Source of the DNA: Hypsibius dujardini
Lineage: Eukaryota; Tardigrada; Eutardigrada; Parachela; Hypsibiidae
Assembly (NCBI GenBank): GCA_001579985.1
Contig: LRSR01004095.1
Coordinates: 1-64,000, forward strand
Direction: 5' to 3'
DNA length: 64,000 bases
Below are positions 50,005 to 58,849 of this stretch, piece after piece. The position numbers were made by a program, and so were the translations under genes. The notes beneath the pieces are model-generated. The model was not told where the DNA came from. It was given only the letters and a program-made list of their open reading frames with translations, and made no database searches. Each line of letters begins with the position of its first letter. Position 1 is the first letter of the stretch.

Positions 50005-53000
50005 ATGTCTGTATGTCTGTCTGTATGTCTGTATGTATGTATGTCTGTATGTCTGTATGTCTGCCTGACTGTCTGCCTGTCTGCCTGTCCGTTTGATTGC
50101 CTATCTGCCTATCTCCCTGTTTGTCTGTTTGTCCATTTTTCTACCTATCTGTCTATCTATCTGTCTGGCTGCCTCCCTGCCTGACTATTGCAGTGTCAGT
50201 GTACTTGCCTACTAGTATGGCTGCGTATGCTAAACTTATCATCTGGATATTCTACAGGTGCCGTCGTTGAAGCCATTCCCACCAAGAACGAACTTGCGCG
50301 TCGCGTTGAACACATCCTCATCAAGCACTTTGCCCGCCAGTTGGAGATCCTGAAGCGAGCATCTAGCCAAATCAGCGTGCAGTGGGACTCGTACGATGCC
50401 GCTAGCGCATGGGAAAAGGCTTTCGAAATCGGAGCGGAGTTGAAGGACTCCATTGAGGAGATTCAAGCTCGTCAGTTGGGCGAGAAGACAAAGGACGCCA
50501 TCAAGGATCTTTTGCTGGAGACGATTCGAATGATTCGCAAGCAGGCGGAACAGAGCCAGAGCCTGAAAGAGGGATTGGAGAAGATGAACATTCAGAGCCT
50601 CGAAGACAGCATTCGCAATGGCGGTGAAGGCCTCATCAACTACTGGACCGAGCTCATCCAGAATTACGAAGTCATGCTGAACTGGCTCGGAGCTGAGCAG
50701 ATGAAATCTGTCATCAAGATGGAGGGTGACAAGCTCGTTGTGACACTCCCGCACCCCTTTCGGTGGAACAGCTTCAAGGTAGTCTGCCTGCCTCTATGGC
50801 CGTTGTATCGTTCTGCCTGTCTGTCTGTCTGTCTGTCTGTATGTCTGTCTGTCTGTCTGTATGTCTGCCAGCCAACCAGCCAGTGTTGTTTAATGTCCAA
50901 TACTGTATTATGTACTAAACCAGTTTTCTTTTGCAGTGTCTGCCCCAGATGGAGGAAGGACAACTGCAGAAGGCCTACAAATTCTTAGAACAGTCCAAAC
51001 GTGCCTTCCGCAGTGTCTTCGACGACGACAATGTGCACATCTCCCTCGCTGACCGTCAGGAAGGTTTCCGCTTCAAGTGGTCCGAAATGAAAAACCTCCA
51101 CAAAAAGAACCTTCCCATCCAGACCGCCATGATCTTCGGCGACCGCCAGATCATGACATTCGACGGTAAGGTCTACTCCATCCCCCAGGACGGTAAGAAG
51201 TGTACCTATCTGATGGCTCGCGGCACCAAGAAGGAGAACTTTGCCTTGGTCAAGACCTGCGACGGCCTCACTCTGACCCTCCCGGAGATGTCCGTCACCA
51301 TCAACGAGAAGAACGAAGTCCGTCTGAACAACAGCCGCACGGTGGTGCAGCTTCCGGTGGAGAGCGGCAACAAGAAGACGACAGTCAAGATGGTGGGTGA
51401 CACCATTGAAGTCGAGTCGCAAACTGGCATCACTCTCAAGTTCAACGGAGAGAAACAGGTAGAAAAGGAAAATTTTCTTTGGTAGCCAGGCAGCCCGGTT
51501 ATTTCAAGCGAGAGCTTTCAAGAATGTTTTTTCTTTAATCAGGTGCATGTTGTGGAGTTGTCCAGCGGAATGTGGGACGAGTCGACTGGACTCCTCGGCA
51601 CCAACGACAACGAAGCTGATAACGACTGGAAAATGCCGTCTGGCAAACAGGCCTCCCACGCCGAGGAGTTTGTCAATGCCTTCGAGCTCTCCAAAGAAGC
51701 GCAGTGTCAGCTGACCCGGCCCAGTGAAGCCAGACAGCAACGTGGCGGCCCACAGTGCAAGGAGTCTTCCAAGTGCGCAACCTTCTTCCGCAACAGCGAT
51801 TCCGACTTGAGCACCTGCTTCGAGACTGTTCAACCGGATGAGTTCATGTTTGCCTGCGAACAGGAGACGCGGCAGTGCAACCAGACCGTCACCGAGGAGA
51901 TTGTCTGCTCCATCATTGAAGCCTACCGCACCATCTGCCACATCAAGGGCGTCGAGACGGAATCCCCGGAGGAGTGCGAGACTTGCGACGGTCGCAAGGA
52001 GAACTCCAAATGGAACATTCGCGGCAATCAGCGCAAGGTTGACGTAGTCGTAGTCGTGTCCGAACATCAGGATCTCGCCAAGGAACATCAGTCGCCGGCT
52101 GAGAAGATTCGTGCCTTGATGGATACCATCACCCGCAAACTGCAGCAGTGGAACGGACAGGATGTCCGGATCGCCTTGGTCGGATTCAGCGGGGCTGGGG
52201 TCCACAAAGATGGCCACTCTCACAGCATTGACAAGTACGATGATGTGCTTTTTTAAAAATTAAATTTGAATGTCGAGGAGTCCTTCATATATGTGGCCGT
52301 GTTGTTTTTGCAGCAAGCAATTCGACATCATTCACAAACTGCCCCAGGCTCTGAAAACGCTCCAGTTCAAGGGACGTCAACAGGCGGATGTCTTGGAGGC
52401 AATTGACTTTGTCGTGGAGACCCATGATTTCCGACCGGAGGCCTCAAAGATCATCCTCGTTTTCGGACCGGAAGAACGTCAGGTAATATTTCCTCCCTCA
52501 AACATTTAAATTAATGCCTAGTGAGATCAGTCAATCGCGCAGACCGCAAGTCGGACAGACATGGTGCAGGCATGGAGACATTCACATATTAGGGCATTTA
52601 CACATTCAGGCAACAGACATGTATACACTTGGATAATCCCAAAGACAGACATGCGAATATCCAGTCTGCAAACCAGATAACTTTGTTTTGCCTGGATCAA
52701 TTGATAGCTTCTTTTCTTTTCTCACAGCATGTGAGCGGAGGACAGCATCAGTCGGTGGCGCGAAAGCTGGTCGATCGCGGCATCACCGTCTCCGTCTTCG
52801 CCAAGTACGACGAGCTGAAGGAACGCGATCTCGGCCTCAACTTTGACGGCACGGTGATGAGCGGCAAGTCTAAGGCAGAGGACACCCGCGGTGAGATGCC
52901 CAGTCAACGGATGAGCCGACTGGCCAAGCAGACCCGTGGCGCCATCTTCAAGCTGGACTCGGTCTTCAGCCAGGAGGCGGGAAAGAAATCTCAGGCGGAG

Positions 53001-53126
53001 GAACGGACCGCCAACACCATTCTGGAGCAGATCAAGCGGGAGGAGACCATGTGCAAGACCTGTGTCTGTCAGCAGACCGACTTGAACCAGCTCATCTCAT
53101 CCTGCAAAGTATCCGCCTGTGCGTAG
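40529..53126 (+). CDS. apolpp: apolipophorin (apoLp-II/I precursor), large lipid transfer protein
   Basis: Twenty-four exons, from 40529-40583 to 52728-53126, join in phase to about 3079 aa, near the usual size. A signal peptide (MARLVFICLASLVVITFA) opens it. Exons 3-9 (40947-44279) form the N-terminal lipid-transfer module, beginning with the family pattern AGSTYQYKYFG. The middle holds lipid-pocket beta sheets and amphipathic regions. Exons 21-22 (50937-51458, 51543-52234) carry a VWD domain (IMTFDGKVYSIP; GLLGTNDNEADNDW) and a cysteine-rich stretch. Exons 22-24 hold a vWA-like domain (KVDVVVVVSEHQD; RIALVGFSGAGVH), the C-terminal layout I recall from insect apolipophorins. The family scaffolds haemolymph lipoprotein and is cut by furin into two chains. 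I saw no RX(K/R)R site near the usual position. Acidic/Gln-rich insertions lie in exons 10 (about 44900-45120) and 16-17 (about 48190-48620); the second includes an RXXR motif, RAPR. Confidence 0.95.
41454..41660 (+). repeat. TCTG/TCTC array (apolipophorin intron 3)
   Basis: Imperfect TCTG and CTCTGT units begin about 20 bases after the donor at 41435 and fill most of the 308-bp intron. Confidence 0.88.
44312..44530 (+). repeat. degenerate TCTG array (apolipophorin intron 9)
   Basis: TCTG/CCTG units mixed with a TCTC run, starting about 30 bases after the donor at 44280. Confidence 0.82.
49115..49280 (+). repeat. CAGA/ACAG array (apolipophorin intron 18)
   Basis: CAGA, AACAGA and ACACAGA units, in the opposite orientation to most arrays. 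It starts about 55 bases after the donor at 49061 and ends 40 bases before the acceptor. Confidence 0.85.
49795..50190 (+). repeat. long TCTG/TATC compound array (apolipophorin intron 19)
   Basis: The longest array in the window. Degenerate CCTG/TCTG units pass into a pure (TATC)n run (about 49908-49962), then pure (TGTC)n and TATGTCTG units. It begins about 20 bases after the donor at 49775. All three frames are open over long stretches, giving false Ser-Val-Cys-Leu proteins. Confidence 0.92.
50785..50875 (+). repeat. TCTG array (apolipophorin intron 20)
   Basis: Mostly pure TCTG units in the 158-bp intron between 50778 and 50937, beginning within 10 bases of the donor. Confidence 0.88.
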
Positions 53127-53642
53127 TACACAAGACTAATTGTATCTTGCCGTACTTATTTATTTTCGCTTTCCTGAAAGCATTTCAATGTTTCCACTGT
53201 CGTCCGCCGTATTTATGTCCGTATCACAGTACTGTACTTGTCTTTGCTTGTGAACCTCATTCCTTCCCTCCTTCCCTTCTCTTTTTGTATTCATCGCAGT
53301 AATAATACATACCACAAGTAATAACGTTCAAGTTCGAATCGAGCGATAAAATGCGGCTTTTAAGTAAAGTCAGGAGATAAGGAACTCTTGTCCAACAAAC
53401 CGGAGAAAGCCTTCAAATATTTCTTGCCTTTTTTCGTGAGAGACCGGATGCATTTTCTATGATGGAAATCGAATCGTGCGATCAGATCAGAAGAGTGTGT
53501 AAATGACAATCACGTAATCGAGTAGCCTTACGTATAATCTCAATGCAAATCTCTTTTGCTTCCTTATTTCGAAACTTCAATGGACAATAAATTGATTAGA
53601 ACCGATTCTGATATGAAATTCTGTTGAGTGTTCTTCCATAAA
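53127..53642. other. short intergenic region between apolipophorin and ENTPD
   Basis: Only 516 bases separate the two reading frames. It must hold the apolipophorin 3' end and the ENTPD promoter or leader. An AATAAA at 53586-53591 could serve apolipophorin, but it lies only about 50 bases before the ENTPD start codon. No TATA box was seen. Confidence 0.5.
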
Positions 53643-54024
53643 ATGAAGCTTCGGCACTATTCGGCACTAATTCTGGCTGTTTATTTCCTCGGTTTTCTTG
53701 TTAATGACTATGCAACTGCGGCTCCTGTAAGTGTAAACAGCGTTGGAACACAAACGGACAGCAATGGCGATCCTTATGGAACCCTGATGAACATTGAACT
53801 CACGCGAGATTCTTCCGGGAGTATCCACGCTGCACCCAGTGTTGTCACGCATAATTTTCTTGTCATCATCGATGCCGGTTCATCCCACACCAAACTCTAC
53901 GTATATAAATGGCCCTCAGCGAAGATAAAGGGAACGGGGATCGTTGTGGAAGAAAGCAACATGGACTGCAAGAGTGTGAGAGGTTTCCTTGACATCTGGC
54001 TATTTTGCCCTTGCCTGCTTGACC

Positions 54025-54075
<51 letters not shown>

Positions 54076-56120
54076 GGGTATCTGTACTGGTAGTTATCCT
54101 GCTAGATTAAAATGTATGTTTATTCCGTTATTTAGCCATTTTAAGCAATTTCAAGAACCAACCGGAAGAAGCGGGACCCAGTCTCCGCGAGTGTCTGAAT
54201 TTCGCGGCTATGCAGGTGCCACAGGAAATTTGGAGGGTCACCCGTGTACTTCTTGGAGCTACAGCGGGCATGCGAGTTTTATCGTAAGTGTTATTGTCAT
54301 CTTTCAAGGCAATGGTTGTGGTGTATTTTTGAAGTGTGATAGTGATCAATGGTGCTTTGTACGTACAGTGCCAGCAATGAAACTATCGCAAAAGCTATCA
54401 TGCTGTCCGTTTCGGATTACGTCGGAAAGAGGTACCAGTTCGTGGTGGAGGCCCGGAATATTGCCATCCTTTCTCCAGAAAACGAGGGAGCCTTCTCCTG
54501 GGTTTCCGTCAACTTCGCCAAAGGAATACTCAAAGAAAATGCGGTATATTTTGCTGAATATCTATGGGTACATGCGTATCACCATCATCATTATTTCCAT
54601 CTCTAGAACGCAGAGGTCGAGCCGAGCACTCGGCAGCCGACTTGGGGCTCATTGGATGTGGGAGGAGCCTCGACTCAATTCTCCGTTGAGGTCATCCAAA
54701 CCAAGGTCGCTCCGTCGTTCTGCGTCAAGTCCTTCGGTCAAGAGTACAAAATCTATACAAAAAGCTTCCTCTGCTACGGGAAAAACGAAGCATACCGCCG
54801 CTATAAAGCTCTTCTGATTCGGTCTCACAACTTTACCGAGCCCATTGTGGATCCCTGCCGGCCGGCCCAGTTCGATACTGTTGTACAGGTAACTGTGCGG
54901 GATATCTTTAACTGCGGCTTATAATCATCCTAATGGAAAGGCAAATTGCAGTTCAACGACCACTTTGCCAAGCCGTGTAGTAACGTCACAGTCGCCGATG
55001 TACACTACAAGGTACGAACCTACAGCAGTAGGAATGAGAGCTGTTAGAGAGTTGGATGAGTTGTATACACACCGTACGTCTACTCTTTCTTCTGTAGGAG
55101 AAGTTTGTGATAACAGGAGGCGCAGACGGTGATCGGTGCCACGACCACGTTCAAGAACTGTTTCGGCACACGATGGACCTTAATCCGAGTGCGTGTCCTT
55201 TCCAAGACGGCGATTGCAGCTTCGCACGCATCAAAAAGGGGACTGTCCGCGCAAAGTTCCTGGTAATTACCGCGGAAGTAAACTATGTGTAGAGAGATTA
55301 TTCACAGGGAAGACCTTACTCACCTCCCCGGTTAGCAATTTAACGTTTGCTATGCTATTTAGTGCGTCCTTTCTTCCAGGGCACTGGAGCGCTGTATTAT
55401 GACACGAAGAATCTGCGGATATTAAGCAACGACTCCTTCAGCCTTAGTCCATTCGATGCTGCAGGTTTTCGTGCAGGTGTGATGCGGTACACTGTGTTTC
55501 ATTCAATCTATTCTATTTCGATGCTTGTAATAACTGTTTTTCTAGCGCGAAAGGCATACTGCAGCAAATCTCATGAAGAGGTCCTCTTCTTGACATTTAA
55601 GTTCCAAGCGGCAAAAGAGACATGTATGCACTAATGCCCTATTATTTACTTACCTATTGCAGATTGAGCAACTTATTGCGGCAAAACCGGAACTCAAGAA
55701 CTTCTTCATTCGCCACTGCTTCGATGCGACGTATGAGGAGGTACTCTTGTCCAGTGTCTACGGTCTGGACGACGAAACACTCAAGGAAATGATATTTTCG
55801 GATAATGTGAGTAGTGCCACCTATCTCTTGTCAAAGCGGGTTTAGATTCCCTCTTCGCACAATGTATAATAAATTGTATTTTAACCTAGGTGAATGGAAT
55901 CCATATTGGATGGACATTGGGCTGGGCAGTAATCATGTCGACTGATGACAACTGTGTCGGGGGATGGGACCTCGGTCGTGGAGGTTGGAAGTCTTTGAAT
56001 TCTACTACTAGTACCTCCTCTACTACACAAACGACCACTGCTAGTACTTCTTCCTATGTTGAACAAACAACAATTATTACCGAAGCGGCATCAGCAGTGA
56101 CCGCGACCACGGTCTTATAA
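53643..56120 (+). CDS. Entpd: ecto-nucleoside triphosphate diphosphohydrolase (CD39/apyrase family), soluble form
   Basis: Ten exons (53643-53973, 54136-54283, 54369-54543, 54607-54888, 54952-55011, 55098-55262, 55380-55476, 55546-55580, 55663-55806, 55890-56120) join in phase to 555 aa. A hydrophobic N-terminus (SALILAVYFLGFLV) is a signal peptide or signal anchor. All five apyrase conserved regions are visible: DAGSSHTKLYVYKW at about 77-90, GATAGMR near 151, ENEGAFSWVSVNF near 199, LDVGGASTQF near 233, and GIHIGWTLGW near 482. These bind phosphate, the divalent metal and the nucleophilic water, so the enzyme should be active and remove terminal phosphates from extracellular ATP and ADP. 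This form ends in a Ser/Thr-rich tail without a membrane segment and is followed by AATAAA. The donor after exon 8 (GAG|GTCCTC at 55581) is weak but is required by the family alignment. An alternative terminal exon is listed separately. Confidence 0.92.
54020..54080 (+). repeat. TCTG array (ENTPD intron 1)
   Basis: Almost pure (TCTG)n, starting about 50 bases after the donor at 53974 in a 162-bp intron. Confidence 0.92.
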
Positions 56121-56214
56121 ATTAACCTTTTCGCAATTACGCCAATACCTTCTGGCATGTTTTACGATTGACTTGCAATACTCGCGTAATCATACACTTT
56201 TTTATTTATCTTCG

Positions 56215-56220
56215 AATAAA
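56215..56220 (+). terminator. probable polyadenylation signal of the short ENTPD form
   Basis: AATAAA lies 95 bases after the stop codon at 56120 and upstream of the exon coding for a membrane anchor. Its position supports a separate, shorter transcript. Confidence 0.55.
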
Positions 56221-56472
56221 GGCTGTCCTCTGGTATTGGGTTTATAACTCATATTCACTCCTGTTGCATGCACTGGTACTGTATGAAGATTCCTGGGATC
56301 CTGCATGGTTTTAGTTATGTACATGTATGCATATATAAATCACTCCTCGGTTTCAGATGTTTCTTCTCTCTTCCAACTCACACATTCAAATGAACAAGTC
56401 TATACATGTGGTGGTATGGTGGAACTGAGGGCATGTGGTCTGTGCTTAATAGGATTCGCGGCGTATAAACAG

Positions 56473-56802
56473 GAACCGGAGGAAGAGATGTACACTGGTC
56501 CAACGACAACATACGGATGGCTAATGTCCCCGCCCACTCAAAGACCTTCTACCGACAGTACGATCACTGCCAAAGGAGGGTGGACGCCGCTGGAATTTTA
56601 TATCCTCGGAGGATCAATGACATTCGGCATTATTATCCTCGTCATTCCCGTTGGTGTGGTCCTTTTCCTGCGCTGGAGACAGCGACGACGGACTCTGTTT
56701 ACCACAACGATCGACAAGGCCCGGGCGCCGTCGCATAGTCTGGCCGCCTTCGAGGACGTGCGGCTTGCCGGGGAAGGGACGAAAATGCGCTCTGCGGTAT
56801 AG
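56473..56802 (+). CDS. Entpd: alternative terminal exon of ENTPD encoding a membrane anchor
   Basis: After an acceptor (ATAAACAG|GAA) the frame runs about 110 codons to a stop at 56802. It encodes a short Thr/Pro-rich stem, then the hydrophobic segment TFGIIILVIPVGVVLFL, then a basic stop-transfer stretch RWRQRRR and a short cytoplasmic tail. Cell-surface ENTPDs end in just such a C-terminal helix. It must be spliced from a donor inside the exon at 55890-56120. Several GT positions would keep the frame (for example near 55931 or 56097), and I cannot choose between them. It could instead belong to the main transcript, with the stop at 56120 used only when that donor is skipped. Confidence 0.6.
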   Translation, partial: EPEEEMYTGPTTTYGWLMSPPTQRPSTDSTITAKGGWTPLEFYILGGSMTFGIIILVIPVGVVLFLRWRQRRRTLFTTTIDKARAPSHSLAAFEDVRLAGEGTKMRSAV

Positions 56803-57111
56803 AAACTAGCAGCCTGGCTGATTGTGGGATCTCTTAGTTTAAGGAGGTTGGGCTGCGTTTACAAGTAGCTAATCCTGCTGTACATATCCTGTATGATACT
56901 GTATAGATAACTTGATGCGAATATGTGCGCTATACGGGATCTGTTACATAAATGTGGAGATATGTTTTTGTACAACCGGAATCGACAACCTAACCGTTTA
57001 ATAGAAAACGATGTGTTTTTCATCTACATTTATATACTGTATAATTGCAAATTAGTATATTTACGTACTATTACTATATAAAAACGGTGTGTTATGTTCT
57101 AGGACTCTCAT

Positions 57112-57231
57112 GCTGTCTTAAAACAAACCCATGCCTGAGGTTCAATTGTATTACTATTAAGCTGATAAGTGCAACTGCAAGCCCTACTGTAGCCTAAGGA
57201 TAACCCCTGACATCCTCATTGGAAACGTAAT
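57112..57231. repeat. diverged repeat, copy A
   Basis: This stretch aligns with 57482-57612. Shared blocks include TGCTGTCT, AAGCTGATA, TAAGGAT and a final AAACRTGTAAT/AAACGTAAT. The spacing is conserved but many bases differ, so the duplication is old. Confidence 0.6.
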
Positions 57232-57481
57232 TTTAAAAAAATTGCATAAAGACGTTCGACCACGTGCGATTGAAAATCTATTGCTCCGGTGCGCTACAAT
57301 GTTGGCCCATGAAAAAAAAAACTTTTTACACCCTGACCATATAATAGACAATGACCTTGATTTCGTTACTATTGCAGTTGTACAGTTATACTACTAATGT
57401 ATCACTACTTACCATTACGAATATTACATTTAATACAGTACAAACTGTGCGTTACAGTGAGTACTCAGAATTATTGGTAGT

Positions 57482-57612
57482 ACTCGTGCTGTCTACCCTA
57501 AAATATCGGTACCCAAGCCTAACGTTTGACCGGCATTAATGTTAAGCTGATAGACTCAAGCTCTACTACAGCTTAAGGATCACCCGGATATCTTCATGTA
57601 AACATGTAATAT
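57482..57612. repeat. diverged repeat, copy B
   Basis: Partner of copy A, about 370 bases downstream. It ends about 40 bases before the perfect inverted repeat. Similarity may continue weakly into the hairpin flank (GGTGCG, in both). Confidence 0.6.
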
Positions 57613-57653
57613 GACCGAGTTTGAGCCGTTTCATTCATTTCACATGGTGCGTA

Positions 57654-57757
57654 ACAGCTGTGGCACGATTTCTTGACGAAAAACGTTAATCGGAACAACA
57701 GCATAATGACATGTGTTCCGATTAACGTTTTTCGTCAAGAAATCGTGCCACAGCTGT
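57654..57757. repeat. perfect 44-bp inverted repeat with 16-nt loop
   Basis: Arm 1 (57654-57697) and arm 2 (57714-57757) are exact reverse complements over 44 bases, around a 16-base loop (57698-57713). Pairing stops abruptly at both ends. Each arm starts or ends with the palindrome CAGCTG. No obvious target-site duplication flanks it. It could be a foldback element, a small-RNA hairpin or a copying artefact. Confidence 0.95.
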
Positions 57758-58413
57758 AGAAAACAGATGATCGTAAAAAGCAAAACAGGTTTTCGGCCAT
57801 ACTTCATTCCATTGCAATTTGCAAGTGTGTGTGGGTCTCATCTTGTGTTATACTGTGTGTGTGCTGACAAACACAAATCGTCGTGATAAACACATGTCAA
57901 GGCTCCATGTCGCCGAGTCGTCGTTGTCGTTGGCATTTTCTTTCCTCGGCGTCTTTTTCCCTTCAACTTCAACACAAGTAAATTGTCTTTATCTCTGCTA
58001 ATTCATCCAAAACTTCCTGTTTTTTAGCTGTACCTTCATTTCTCTGCAAAGGAGCTATTGTTAATATTATTGTCGTCTCGAAAAGATATTCAACGTGAAC
58101 CTCCATCGATTGGTATGTGATATTTTGAAAAATTGTTTGATATTGTTATTATTGATGATATGAATATTTGATGGTCCTGCTGCTGGTACATGATACACAT
58201 TGCGTTGATTGTACTAATTTTCCTCTTACATTGGTTTGGAGTGATTGAAAAGAATGTCTCCTCTAAATCAAACAAATATACAGCCCCTTTGTTTTTACGT
58301 TTCCACTTTCCAAGTTCGGCTTTTTGTGTGAACCGTTCACCGAATATATCTATTGTATTTTATGAAAGGTTTGGACTTGCGATCATTCACCTAAATATCA
58401 TAGCCATTCAAAG

Positions 58414-58544
58414 GTGAGCACATACGTAGTACGGTACACACCATTCGATTTATAGTGCATGTCCTCACTCCTTTGCTCCTTCGATTACTTTCCGTATGAT
58501 CCACTGGAAAAGCTGATCGAACAATTGTTTCTGTCGGTCTCTCA

Positions 58545-58612
<68 letters not shown>

Positions 58613-58833
58613 GTCTGTCTGTCTTCTGTCTGTCTGTTTGTTTGTTTCGGTCTTTCGGTCTGTCTGCCTGTCTGCCTGTCTCTCTGTCTCTCTGTCTGCC
58701 TGTCTGCCTGCCTACCTCTCTGTGTCTCTGTGACTAACTGATATGTACCAGCTCCTGCCGTCTGCCGAATTCACGTATCTTTTTCGTGTCAGTCATTCAA
58801 CTTTAACTAACCAAATGCTTCATTTGCTTTTAG
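58414..58833 (+). other. probable 5' UTR intron of the following membrane-protein gene
   Basis: A strong donor (AAAG|GTGAGC, 58414) and a good acceptor (TTGCTTTTAG, ending 58833) frame 420 bases. Only 16 leader bases then precede the start codon at 58850. The TCTG array at 58528-58735 lies inside it, as in the other introns. Confidence 0.55.
58528..58735 (+). repeat. TCTG array (leader intron)
   Basis: About 85 bases of nearly pure (TCTG)n are followed by degenerate CCTG/TCTC units. Open frames here are artefacts. Confidence 0.92.
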
Positions 58834-58849
58834 GAGGAGAACGCACAAT

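Larger units (their letters stand above)
56803..58833. other. intergenic region with old repeats, a hairpin and a leader exon
   Basis: No coding exon was found. It contains two diverged repeat copies, a perfect 44-bp inverted repeat, five TACTGTA/TACAGTA copies (56897, 57035, 57185, 57434 and, just before the interval, 56277) and, towards the end, a probable untranslated first exon of the next gene. Confidence 0.55.

Noticed and set aside
49619-50184. Cysteine/serine-rich plus-strand frames with repeated Ser-Val-Cys-Leu
   Set aside because: They are translations of a TCTG microsatellite inside an apolipophorin intron. The same pseudo-protein appears at every such array.
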